Positions 26,901 to 34,513 of a stretch of 64,000 bases of DNA are shown here, piece by piece. Both the position numbers and the translations under genes were made by a program. How positions within the stretch are numbered: position 1 is the stretch's first letter; every line of letters begins with the position of its first letter. Source of the stretch: Chitinophagaceae bacterium (lineage in GTDB: Bacteria > Bacteroidota > Bacteroidia > Chitinophagales > Chitinophagaceae); assembly GCA_013140985.1 (NCBI GenBank), contig JABFRU010000048.1, positions 1-64,000 on the forward strand, given 5' to 3'. Under the pieces are notes generated by a model. It was not told where the DNA came from. It was given only the letters and a program-made list of their open reading frames with translations, and searched no databases.

Positions 26901-27531
26901 TGGAATATTCTGCATTACAGGATTGAGCCAAACGCATCGTCTTTAAGTCGCCGCCTGATCTTGCAGTAATAGTAGCCACCTGGTTGTTTAAACTGGTAGC
27001 TAATTGCTGATCGGGTGTAGAACATGTCCATTGTAATGATCCCGGAGCTCTTTGTGATCTGAATACTGCATACACAGTATGATCTTGTGAATACGCTTCA
27101 ATGAATTCATTTGGTTTTCCCGTTCTGAAAACCATTGTTTGAATTCCTTGGGGAGAAATGCTCAGCTTTAATGTTGCTGAGGGGTCATTGATACCTTTTC
27201 CTGAGAAAGCCCTGATCTCGGGGAACTGAGCCTGCAATGCCGGCTCGAAATTGGAAGCTTCAAAAACTTCAAACTGCTCTATCTGCCCTTCAGCATTGGG
27301 AAGAGAGATAACAGTTGAATGCCGGGAAGCATTATCAACGACATTGAATAATTCATTCCGTAATGGAGCTGTGTTCAGATCAAATAATTTGAACTCCTTC
27401 GGGAAAGAAACTCTGGCCACTGCTTTATCAGTAGTGATCTTACTGGCATCCGTGTGGGAAGACCAATAGTCCTGTGCAAACATTGCTGTGCCGGATAACA
27501 ACAATGTCATGAAGAGTAAAATCCTTCTCAT
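23980..27531 (-). CDS. secreted zinc metalloprotease with T9SS sorting domain
   Basis: 1183 residues. Domain order: signal peptide (1-19), prodomain with a lone Cys170 that could act as a cysteine switch, reprolysin-like catalytic domain with HEVGHQLGANH (347-357, the metzincin HExxHxxGxxH), an Ig-like/PKD-like middle, two very similar fibronectin type III repeats (about 680-870), two PPC-like domains (about 880-1090), and a C-terminal type IX secretion sorting domain (about 1110-1183). It should be exported to the cell surface or medium and digest proteins. Monocistronic, with its own terminator. Confidence 0.88.
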   Translation of the reverse strand: MRRILLFMTLLLSGTAMFAQDYWSSHTDASKITTDKAVARVSFPKEFKLFDLNTAPLRNELFNVVDNASRHSTVISLPNAEGQIEQFEVFEASNFEPALQAQFPEIRAFSGKGINDPSATLKLSISPQGIQTMVFRTGKPNEFIEAYSQDHTVYAVFRSQRAPGSLQWTCSTPDQQLATSLNNQVATITARSGGDLKTMRLAQSCNAEYSNWYGATSSAQVSLVLAAFNATLTRCNGVYERDLALHLNLIANTTSVIYYTPSTDPYSTTLSQWNLQLQQTLTSVIGSANYDIGHMFGASGGGGNAGCIGCVCVNPANNNSLGKGAGITSPNDGIPQGDNFDIDYVAHEVGHQLGANHTFSHSNEGTGVNKEPGSGITIMGYAGITSQDLAPHSIDIFHQASIAQIQANLATKTCPVTTTLSNATPVVNAGNNFTIPISTPFALTGAATDANPGDVLTYCWEQNDNAGSGQTGASSVASATKATGPNWISFGATTSPVRLFPKLATILAGSNVSGPLPGGDAGANTEALSSVSRTLNFRLTVRDNAPYSSTAPVSVGQTQFDDVVVTVSNTSGPFAVTAPNTAVSWAGNSTQTITWSVANTTAAPVSCANVKISISTDGGNNFSTLVASTANDGSEAVTIPNTPSTTARIKIEAVGNIFFDISNANFTITAGSSCGTPDFLSSTAITTSSATVLWATVAGANSYDVDYKLNSSGTWTNAVTGTTSTSANLSGLASGALYDWRVRANCTGGSSAYAQSQFTTIPVAGCNAPTGLSSSGITTSAATVSWTAASGAVSYDVDYKTNASGTWTNAVTGTTSLSVNLSGLAASTLYDWRVRTNCASSSSSYTQAQFTTLAAPGCGTAFEPNETQATAAAISSGVANSAAITTTTDNDYFKITTTGTTNNVFSLVGPAGVDYDMQILNSAGTVIGSGAGSTATETVTLNSQAAGTYTIRVFGYNGANSATCYTITATATPVSGGCQSSYDVSTNGSSGGAATIPFNTDVKGLISPSGDNDYYRFVITTGGTATITLTTLPADYDMRLYSSNGTTQLAISQNGGTTSETITRTYTAGTYYVRAYGYNNANNATSCYTLRVQLGTASKGDDLIVADKISVFPNPVNDKVNLKIEDLNGMANIQVFDIYGKMVMQQTTTRINTQLNVATLASGVYMIKVMNEGKESTVKIVKE

Positions 27532-27771
27532 AATGTGTTTTGATTTAACGTGTAAAAAAAAATATGCTGCCGAATATAACTGAATATTTTAATCAGCCAT
27601 CAGTATTATTACTGCGTAAAATCCGTTATCAACATTTTTTACCGGTTGTTGACAAATTGGTTTCCGGTATTTGCCGGGGTATGCTGTTATTTGCATGATT
27701 GATTGGTTTTGTTTTAAGTGTTTTTCTGTACTTATTCATTTTCGCATGGTTGTTGCTAAACACATTGTTAT
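27532..27771. other. non-coding spacer upstream of the protease
   Basis: No gene or strong hairpin is seen. The stretch holds the upstream region of the minus-strand protease (A-run directly before its start) and the leader of the small plus-strand ORF at 27772. A TTGACAAATTGG segment near 27648 could be part of a promoter, but no clear -7 box follows. Confidence 0.3.
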
Positions 27772-27885
27772 ATGGGCACAATACCTTTCTTTTTATTGAT
27801 CGCCGTCCCGCTTATGCTGATCTGGTTTAACTTCATGGTGAAGGATAAACACAGAAAACATCCCAAAAGTGATTCGGTGAACTGA
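27772..27885 (+). CDS. small single-pass membrane protein (37 aa)
   Basis: An ATG opens a 37-codon frame ending in TGA at 27883. Residues 2-21 (MGTIPFFLLIAVPLMLIWF region) form one transmembrane helix, followed by a positively charged tail (VKDKHRKHPK). Hydrophobic helix first and Lys/Arg/His tail inside fits a small inner-membrane protein. No family recognised. It could be chance, since the frame is short. Confidence 0.4.
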   Translation: MGTIPFFLLIAVPLMLIWFNFMVKDKHRKHPKSDSVN

Positions 27886-28004
27886 CCCGATCCCGCTGTA
27901 GAAAATTTACACTATTATGGTGTGGCTTTTCTTCAATTAAACTATTTCAATGCTGATAAGCGGGTCATTCAACCACAAAAATTTCATCCCCTGACCCAAA
28001 TAAA

Positions 28005-28035
28005 AAAGACCCCAACTATAAAAGTTGAGGTCTTT
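28005..28035. terminator. strong terminator hairpin near the left edge of the mobile element
   Basis: AAAGACCCCAACT (28005-28017) and AGTTGAGGTCTTT (28023-28035) are complementary apart from one position. The T-run is better on the minus strand, although no intact minus-strand gene now ends here. It may be a leftover of a disrupted gene. Confidence 0.55.
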
Positions 28036-28244
28036 GTGCCCCCAACTGTACAATTCTCGAACCATTTTATACCAGATTTGACAAGACTTGCGAATCTTAT
28101 GATTGCATAAGAGGTTGTGAGTCTTTTGTTTTTGGGGCCTTTCAAGGGGTATTAGTGGAAACCAGTTGATGGGCTAACAAATAAAACAGTCTGGGTAGTT
28201 AACCAGACTCGAAAAAGCAAAGTGTAATAAAACACATCTTGAAA
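28036..28244. other. presumed junction between chromosome and mobile element
   Basis: No gene is seen. GTCTGG (from 28190) and ACCAGAC (ending about 28208) form a small hairpin just before the first element gene. The sequence GTGCCCCCAACTGTAC (from 28036) with CTCGAACC just after looks tRNA- or att-like by eye, but a tRNA fold could not be completed. A direct-repeat partner was not found in this window. Confidence 0.3.
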
Positions 28245-28739
28245 ATGGAAAATAACAACCGGATTTTGAATGAAATCACTGCCTGGAATGACAACCTCAA
28301 AAATTTGCAGGGGGTATTTGGCAATCATGTGGCCGATTACGGTTATGTCATTCGGGCTAAACTGGAATGTTTTAAGCAGATTAAAGCCAAATACAAAATG
28401 CCAGGAAATCACGAAGAGAAAATTGCCCGCAAGATTTTACAGGCAGAAATTCGCCACCTCGAAAAAATAGCTTTCCCAAATAGAATTGAAAGATTTCTAA
28501 GGAAAAGTGGTGAAAATGCCCGTTTCGTTATCCGAAAGGTTTTGAACTATGTCCGTTCAAAACAGCAAGTTTTAACAGAAAACGAATTCAGCCAAAAGGA
28601 AAAATCAGCGCATTTAGGCAACAGTGAAAAGAATTTGAATAAAACAGCTATTCAATACAACAAGAAATTAAAGGTTGTTTCTGATGATACATTGTTGCCC
28701 AAGCTAAGAAACGGAAGCGGAAAGGGGTTAAAGATGTAG
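28245..28739 (+). CDS. hypothetical protein
   Basis: 164 residues from the ATG at 28245 (a TTG two codons earlier is less likely). It is helical, strongly basic in its C-terminal half and without membrane segments. Residues 1-60 contain evenly spaced hydrophobics that could form a coiled-coil or helical bundle. Not recognised. It starts right after the presumed element junction and about 50 bp before the YhcG-type nuclease gene on the same strand, so a shared transcript is possible. Confidence 0.5.
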   Translation: MENNNRILNEITAWNDNLKNLQGVFGNHVADYGYVIRAKLECFKQIKAKYKMPGNHEEKIARKILQAEIRHLEKIAFPNRIERFLRKSGENARFVIRKVLNYVRSKQQVLTENEFSQKEKSAHLGNSEKNLNKTAIQYNKKLKVVSDDTLLPKLRNGSGKGLKM

Positions 28740-28790
28740 TCTCTTTTCTTGTGTGATTTTGGGCAGTTTAAAATTATAAACTTGAAAAGT

Positions 28791-29891
28791 ATGAAAATTG
28801 ATAAAAGCTATATTGTATTTATACAGTCTATAAAAAGGCAAATTGTACAAAGCCGGTATGTGGCGGCCAGGCTGGCCAACCGGGAGCAACTGATGTTATA
28901 CTTTAATACCGGGTTGATGATTTCGGAGAAGATAAAGGCTCAGAAATGGGGTGCCAAAGTACTTGACCAAATTTCGGCAGACCTGCAAAAAGAGCTGCCG
29001 GGGCTAAAAGGATTTTCGGCGGGTAATCTCAAAAAAATAAGGCTGTTTGCTGAGGCTTATGCTCCCCATTTGGTAATTGGTTCGACAGCGTCGAACCAAA
29101 TTGGGCTGGCTGGTATCAGAGACGGTTTTTCAATTAGTTCGACATTGTCGAACCTGATTGAAAATAAAGCATTTTACGAGGCATTTACAGGTATCAGCTT
29201 CTCTCATCATTTTACAATTATCACCAAAATAAAGGCTTGGGAAGCCCGGATTTTCTATATCCAGTCTGCGGCTGTCAATTTTTGGTCGCTGACGGTGCTG
29301 GAGCATCATATTGAGAATAACCTGTTTGGAAAGGAAGGTAAGCTACCCAACAATTTTGATGGCACTTTGAATGAAAGCTTGAAGCCCTCTGCCCTGAAAG
29401 TTTTTAAAGATGAATACCTGCTGGATTTTATTGCCGGTGATGAACTGGATGATGAACGCCATATTGAACAACAGGTGGTATTAAACATCCGCAACTTTAT
29501 TTTGCAAATGGGTAAAGGCTTTTGTTTTATAGGTAACCAATACCGGCTTGAGGTGGATGGTGATGAATTTTTTATTGACCTGCTCTTTTTTAACCGGCAC
29601 CTGCAATGCCTGGTGGCTTTTGAATTAAAGAAAGGTAAATTTAAACCAGCCGATGCCGGGCAACTAAATTTTTACCTGAATGTACTGGATGAAAAAGTAA
29701 AACTGCAGCAGGAAAATAGCAGCATTGGTATTGTGCTTTGCAAAGAGAAAAACAATACAGTTGTTGAGTTTGCAATTAAAAGCTATGATAAGGCAATGGG
29801 TGTAGCTACCTATAAAACCTCGAAGCAAACTCCAGAAAGTATAAAAAATTTATTACCTAACCCAAATGCCATCGCTAATCTTATTAAATAA
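28791..29891 (+). CDS. YhcG/DUF1016-family PD-(D/E)XK nuclease
   Basis: 366 residues from ATG 28791 (the upstream TTG at 28749 gives an unlikely extension). The N-terminal DUF1016 domain (about 5-150, with QRQIVQSRYVAARLAN-like helix and LSADLQKELPGLKGFS) is followed by a C-terminal PD-(D/E)XK nuclease: FIDLLFFN (D263) and FELKKGKFKP (E278-x-K280). Family members occur in restriction and defence islands and on mobile elements; the substrate is unsettled. The linker (about 95-130) is encoded by two near-identical copies of a GTTCGACAnnGTCGAAC palindrome. It converges with the Argonaute operon. Confidence 0.82.
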   Translation: MKIDKSYIVFIQSIKRQIVQSRYVAARLANREQLMLYFNTGLMISEKIKAQKWGAKVLDQISADLQKELPGLKGFSAGNLKKIRLFAEAYAPHLVIGSTASNQIGLAGIRDGFSISSTLSNLIENKAFYEAFTGISFSHHFTIITKIKAWEARIFYIQSAAVNFWSLTVLEHHIENNLFGKEGKLPNNFDGTLNESLKPSALKVFKDEYLLDFIAGDELDDERHIEQQVVLNIRNFILQMGKGFCFIGNQYRLEVDGDEFFIDLLFFNRHLQCLVAFELKKGKFKPADAGQLNFYLNVLDEKVKLQQENSSIGIVLCKEKNNTVVEFAIKSYDKAMGVATYKTSKQTPESIKNLLPNPNAIANLIK

Positions 29892-29895
29892 TTAC

Positions 29896-30204
29896 CTATT
29901 CCTCTTTATTGGAATTAGAAGCCCTTATCACTTCAGGGAGTGTAGTGGCCAAAGTCCGTAATATTAAAGGCGCTGATAGACCAATATGAAAATAAACAAT
30001 CTTGTTAAGCTTCTGGGCATCGTCAAAATAAACGTACCCTAAAATTACACTCAATGCAATGTTGAAGACAATGGCTAAATAATACAGAGCTGATTTAAAA
30101 TCAGGACGTCTGTCTTTTGGTGCATTCATACCATCAATTAAATAAAGAATTTGAACAGCAGCACCCCCAAGCCCGGAAATAAAAACTGGTTCTGGTATTG
30201 ACAT
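29896..30204 (-). CDS. small membrane protein downstream of the Argonaute operon
   Basis: 102 residues with about three hydrophobic helices (roughly 6-24, 39-58 and 70-88) and a short charged C-terminus. Family unknown. It follows the 90-aa gene by 5 bp on the same strand, so the two form a pair at the 3' end of the Argonaute cluster. Membrane proteins are common killing or signalling parts of defence systems, which makes it a candidate effector; that is inference only. Confidence 0.5.
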   Translation of the reverse strand: MSIPEPVFISGLGGAAVQILYLIDGMNAPKDRRPDFKSALYYLAIVFNIALSVILGYVYFDDAQKLNKIVYFHIGLSAPLILRTLATTLPEVIRASNSNKEE

Positions 30205-30209
30205 AGTAA

Positions 30210-30482
30210 TTAATCTATTCGGTTCTTAAATGTTCCAATTATCTTATCCATTATTGGAGCTTTACTTCTAAACAAACGCCTCGACGTAAATAATGGCTCA
30301 CCTGCTTTTTTTCTATAAGAAGACCTAACAAACTCCCCGGAGTTGGTTATTACATTTACAACTATATTGGGGTCAATTTTTGTTTGTGATGATATCTCAT
30401 CAAGAGTTTTCCAATAATCGCCTTCTGCATTATCAAAAAAAGCGGTTATCACTTCTTTTGCCGCATTTATTTTATCAGACAT
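30210..30482 (-). CDS. small protein, possible winged helix
   Basis: 90 residues. The part AKEVITAFFDNAEGDYWKTLDEISSQTKIDPNIVVNVITNSGEFVRS (about 8-54) has the helix-turn-helix rhythm and final strand of a winged-helix domain, and the C-terminus is basic. It may bind nucleic acid or act as an adaptor. It lies 63 bp after the metallopeptidase gene and overlaps nothing. It may belong to the same transcript. Confidence 0.45.
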   Translation of the reverse strand: MSDKINAAKEVITAFFDNAEGDYWKTLDEISSQTKIDPNIVVNVITNSGEFVRSSYRKKAGEPLFTSRRLFRSKAPIMDKIIGTFKNRID

Positions 30483-30545
30483 AAAGTCAAAATTTATTAA
30501 TCAAAAAATACTCAAGTTTACTTTTCAATGCAAAGCTTCATTTCT

Positions 30546-31694
30546 TTACAACGTTGCCTTGAATTGTGCAACTGTCTCCTTTTCCCATTCATAGAAATTT
30601 TCAGGGTCTATCCAGAATTGTTTCCATGAATTATTTAAAAGCTCACATACCTTACCTTTTGATTCAGGAGAAATAATGTCACAGCCAATTTGTTTTGTAC
30701 CAACAAGGCAAAATTCTGCTGCTAATTTAAGTAATTTGTCAGGCACAGCTACTGAAAATCCAGTGGGCTTTTTATGGTCAACGATTACTTTAAATTCCTC
30801 CCATTTAGCCTGAATTTCTTTTTTAACTTCTTTAAAACCCACTAATTCCAAACCATGCAAAATTGCTTTCATTCTTGCTTCTCCAGGCGGATGCGATGAT
30901 TTTTGAAATGTTGGAATTTTATACACTTCCCAGGACATTTTGGTGCACATATGAATGTTTGACCATATAAATGCAGGGCCTAAAGTAAAAGTTGCAAATA
31001 AATCACAGAACAGTTCAACTGACCACTTTTCAAGCCATGATTCTTTCCAGACATGAATAGAATCAAATTCTGACTGGTTTGTTTTATTAAGTTCCCGTCT
31101 TTTTATTTCATCATCAAAATACTTTCTTACTTCAACATTGAACAAACCCAGATTATTCTGCATTGCATCCAGCTTTGGGTTTTCTAAATATAACAACGGA
31201 TGACCCAATTCATGATATATATCAGGGATATGCAGAACAAATTCTGATTCCAAAAGAGGTATGCAAATAAGATTGTAGTCCGGATAAATGTGATAATACT
31301 TCTGAGACAAGCATGACGCTACTGGTGTTTGTAACGGATAATTGATTTCCTGACAAATTTGATATACAAGTTTATTTACAAACTCATCGTCAGCAGCTTT
31401 CCTGCTCATGGCGGCTATTACCACATTTTCAATATCAGACAACCGGCCAGAAAGCTGCTTAAATTTCGAAAACTTTTGTCTTATACTCTTTGGGTCGTTA
31501 TAATCATCATCATTATACAAATAATCAAGTTCAGCTATTATTCGCTCTATCTCCCTATTTGCTATTGTTGCTAACGATGGGAAATATACTCCAAGTTCTC
31601 TTGCACCGGGTATTTTTGACATTAATACCCAGCCCTTAGCTATCGCTTCTTTGATTGCTCCGTTAATATAACTTCTCATAGTTTTAATCGCCAA
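30546..31694 (-). CDS. HExxH zinc metallopeptidase associated with Argonaute
   Basis: 382 residues, cytosolic (no signal or membrane segment). The helix DIYHELGHPLLY carries H161, E162 and H165. About 60 residues later, VELFCDLFATFTLGPAF offers E227 and D231 as third zinc ligand and partner, a gluzincin-like layout. The C-terminal 130 residues are helical and unassigned. The frame overlaps the upstream small gene by 11 bp, and a second ATG at 31679 is also possible. It is thus translationally coupled into the Argonaute operon. I know of no described Argonaute system with such a peptidase, so a proteolytic effector or regulator-cleaving role is proposed only as inference. Confidence 0.65.
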   Translation of the reverse strand: MAIKTMRSYINGAIKEAIAKGWVLMSKIPGARELGVYFPSLATIANREIERIIAELDYLYNDDDYNDPKSIRQKFSKFKQLSGRLSDIENVVIAAMSRKAADDEFVNKLVYQICQEINYPLQTPVASCLSQKYYHIYPDYNLICIPLLESEFVLHIPDIYHELGHPLLYLENPKLDAMQNNLGLFNVEVRKYFDDEIKRRELNKTNQSEFDSIHVWKESWLEKWSVELFCDLFATFTLGPAFIWSNIHMCTKMSWEVYKIPTFQKSSHPPGEARMKAILHGLELVGFKEVKKEIQAKWEEFKVIVDHKKPTGFSVAVPDKLLKLAAEFCLVGTKQIGCDIISPESKGKVCELLNNSWKQFWIDPENFYEWEKETVAQFKATL

Positions 31695-32049
31695 TTATCT
31701 TTGCTAAAACTTCACTGTTTTCAACATCTAAGGCTTCTGTAATTAATTCAATTTTAGGTATAACAGTTTCTGTGTCTTTGTTCTTAATATCCTGAATTAA
31801 TGTGTTTAAGAAAACATCAGGTTTTTTGTTGAAATTTCGTAGTTCCCGTTCAATTATACTTGACAACATTTGAAACTGAGGTTCAGCATTATTTACATCA
31901 GTAAGTTTGGACACAAAATCAATTAGTTGCTCCTGCCGTGCATCTGTAATTTCCGGATGTATTTTGGCCTTCACAATAAAATCATTTAGTATATCCAGGT
32001 ATTTACTGGTAAGGCGAAAAGTATTTGTATTTATACCAATATTGCTCAT
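31684..32049 (-). CDS. small helical protein between Argonaute and metallopeptidase
   Basis: 121 residues from the ATG at 32049; the frame extends to 32115, inside the Argonaute gene. It is entirely helical and acidic (about 90 residues of alternating hydrophobic and charged positions), with no Cys. Unrecognised. It lies 16 bp after the Argonaute stop codon and overlaps the peptidase start. Its size and position suggest an adaptor or inhibitor linking the two. Confidence 0.5.
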   Translation of the reverse strand: MSNIGINTNTFRLTSKYLDILNDFIVKAKIHPEITDARQEQLIDFVSKLTDVNNAEPQFQMLSSIIERELRNFNKKPDVFLNTLIQDIKNKDTETVIPKIELITEALDVENSEVLAKIIGD

Positions 32050-32065
32050 AGTTGTATGTTTAGCG

Positions 32066-34513
32066 TTATGAATGAATGGTTTTAAGAACATCAAGTGCTT
32101 CCAAATCAAAATCACTGCCCAGTATATTAATTCTTCGGTCGGTTATCTTAATAGTTAATGGGTATCTGGAGCAATCATCTGGTTTTGTATAAGCCAGGCA
32201 TGACAGGTAATAAATGTCTTCTATAATATGCTCTATATCCATATTCCCAATTGGGTATTTAATATACAATGGATTAGAGCTTCCGTTATGTTTGAACTCT
32301 CTGCCTGTTGTACAAAGAAAAGCTTCCCGATTATTTATCTTTATCCAAGAGCCAATCTCTGGATTTAACACATAGCCATCGTCTTCTTCATTATGCAATA
32401 CATCATATTCTTTAAGCACTTCAAAAAGTCTTAATTGAAGTATTGAATGTTTAGGTAGCTCAACAATATTTACAGATACATCGTCCGGGAGTATGCCTTT
32501 TTCTTTCAACAATTGAATAGCTTTAAATATTCCATTCCGTTCAACTGAAAATAGCTTCCCATCCCGATGGATAACTATCTTTTTTAACAGGTTTGTTGTA
32601 TTATTCTTCTGGACAGTAATGTATCTGACAAGCATTTTAATAATCTGTCCCTCAGATAAACGCTCCTTATTTTTTGACTTATCGAATTTGGTAAGTATAT
32701 TCTTAGAATACTTGTCAATAAAGGTAAACCCAGCGATGTGTTTTTTTACGTCAATGCCAATGGTCAAATCTGCATGTAACGGGGTGTTTAAAACATAAGG
32801 CCATCTTTCATTGTTAAGAAGCACCTGATTAATTGCAACACCTTTAACATAGCCATCGTATTTGCCTTTCAACTCTCTCCTGATAACGTAGCCCTTCTGC
32901 CCATTGTTTTCGGTATATAAGAAACATTCTTCCAAAGTATCACTGTGCATGATGCTTGCCGTAATGTTATATTCTTCGAGGCACTCCGATACTACTAATG
33001 CGGCTAAATCATCATGCTGGCGTTGTTCTTTTTCTACTCCTGATGGAAGCATAATGAGGGCATACCCGCCGCTATTCTTCTTAATGGTTTCTTCCATCTT
33101 CTGTAAAATTTCAAATCCAATTGCCACAGCATTCCTCTTATTGCGGTTGTCATAAGTAATTACAATGGGATTCCATCCATCTTCGGTAGGATGAGTTTTA
33201 TTTACCTGCGACCTTAAATGACCAAGAAAATGTTTCTCATTACCAAACATGTTGTAAACAGTCTGGGGGACAAGGTAATACTGTGTTTCAAATATTGCGT
33301 TTGTATAAAAACCTGCGCTATCATCAAATAACAATCCCTTTCGTCTTTTACCAAGGTCTTCCAGAAATGTATGAATCGAGTTTTCAGAATTCCGTACCGA
33401 TAATGACACATCATTTCCAAATAAAAAGTCAGGAGTCTGAAATTTCTTCTTTTCAACAGTTATTGGTTGAGTGCCTACCTGCAATTTGATTTTACCATAC
33501 ATCAGCCTTCTGAAAAAATTATTATGAATTATTCGAATCAGTCTTCTTCTTGGAAAAGGATTAATAATAGATTTGTGATGTATTTTTTGCACTACGGCAT
33601 CTTCAGTATCATATACCTTATAGCAAAGTGCTGCCACTGCTGCTCTTTCCTGTCCATCATTTGTTCTGTATAACAACACTGATGCATTATCTGGTAAGTT
33701 TGCTACCTCTGGCGGCATAGATGGACCAAATTTGTCCTGAATATCCTGTAGCAGTGTTACCACTTTGCCGTCAGTTTGCCGTGTAAACTTATAGGTAGAA
33801 ACTGTTAAGTCACTAAGCTCTATTGGGCGTATTTCGTATCTGGTAACGCCGTACTGATACATATAATGTGATTTACTTACTCTTTGCGATTTGAACTCGT
33901 TTCTGGACAAACGGGCATTAACGGGATAAAGCGATATATATTTCTTTGTAATGTCAATCTCAAAACCAAATCCTTTAGTTGGTAATTCAGTTACCCTTGA
34001 ATAAAAACCGGTGTATATACCTACCGGATTTCTTTGCTCTTTGGCAATTACATTGAAAAATCCATCGCCGGAGCCGGGTTGCCAAAGACCTTCATTCTTT
34101 GTGAGTTCCGATTGACTATCGAATTGCAAAAACCTTAGAATTACTTTTTTAGTTTCCTCATCATAATTGACAAAATCCAGCTTTATAGGGCTGTCAGTCT
34201 TTTTAAAATAGACAACATCACCGTGTTTTACAGTGTATTCATCGGGTACTCTGTTTGTAATATCTTCATCGGCCCTTATAACGAGGTAAGGCTTTTTATC
34301 TTGAGTAACAACAGTAACCGGATGCCTGAGCTTATAAGCCAGGCTTTTGATTATGTATTGAATATTAATGTCAAAATCGTCATTAGCATCATCATCAGCT
34401 TTTGACTCTTTCAATCCAATTATTTCATACAAAAAATAATCAGCAGATAGTTGACTGCAATTTTCAATTTTGAAAATGTTCGTCTCGTACTGTGTATTTA
34501 CTGGTTGTTTCAT
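32066..34513 (-). CDS. long prokaryotic Argonaute with intact DEDD catalytic tetrad
   Basis: 815 residues from ATG 34513 (the frame opens to 34564). The C-terminal PIWI domain (about 580-815) has D588 in LTIGIDVKKH, E621 in RLSEGQ (glutamate finger), D651 in IVIHRDGK, and D792 in YPLTIKITDRR, the place of the last catalytic residue in YAD/YAH motifs. Spacings (33, 30, 141) resemble those of active long Argonautes. The N-terminal 400 residues should hold N and PAZ-like domains, and the MID lies about 440-580. It should cut nucleic acid guided by a small DNA or RNA. MID phosphate-pocket residues are not canonical (see findings). It overlaps the upstream nuclease gene by 50 bp. Some Bacteroidota long Argonautes have been reported to use DNA guides against RNA; which applies here is unknown. 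Confidence 0.85.
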   Translation of the reverse strand: MKQPVNTQYETNIFKIENCSQLSADYFLYEIIGLKESKADDDANDDFDINIQYIIKSLAYKLRHPVTVVTQDKKPYLVIRADEDITNRVPDEYTVKHGDVVYFKKTDSPIKLDFVNYDEETKKVILRFLQFDSQSELTKNEGLWQPGSGDGFFNVIAKEQRNPVGIYTGFYSRVTELPTKGFGFEIDITKKYISLYPVNARLSRNEFKSQRVSKSHYMYQYGVTRYEIRPIELSDLTVSTYKFTRQTDGKVVTLLQDIQDKFGPSMPPEVANLPDNASVLLYRTNDGQERAAVAALCYKVYDTEDAVVQKIHHKSIINPFPRRRLIRIIHNNFFRRLMYGKIKLQVGTQPITVEKKKFQTPDFLFGNDVSLSVRNSENSIHTFLEDLGKRRKGLLFDDSAGFYTNAIFETQYYLVPQTVYNMFGNEKHFLGHLRSQVNKTHPTEDGWNPIVITYDNRNKRNAVAIGFEILQKMEETIKKNSGGYALIMLPSGVEKEQRQHDDLAALVVSECLEEYNITASIMHSDTLEECFLYTENNGQKGYVIRRELKGKYDGYVKGVAINQVLLNNERWPYVLNTPLHADLTIGIDVKKHIAGFTFIDKYSKNILTKFDKSKNKERLSEGQIIKMLVRYITVQKNNTTNLLKKIVIHRDGKLFSVERNGIFKAIQLLKEKGILPDDVSVNIVELPKHSILQLRLFEVLKEYDVLHNEEDDGYVLNPEIGSWIKINNREAFLCTTGREFKHNGSSNPLYIKYPIGNMDIEHIIEDIYYLSCLAYTKPDDCSRYPLTIKITDRRINILGSDFDLEALDVLKTIHS

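Noticed and set aside
28036-28075. tRNA 3' end as attachment site
   Set aside because: GGTTCGAGA on the minus strand recalls a T-loop, but neither a T-stem nor an acceptor stem can be built around it.
32066-34513. Inactive or short Argonaute
   Set aside because: All four catalytic positions are acidic at the expected spacing, and the length (815 aa) fits long Argonautes.
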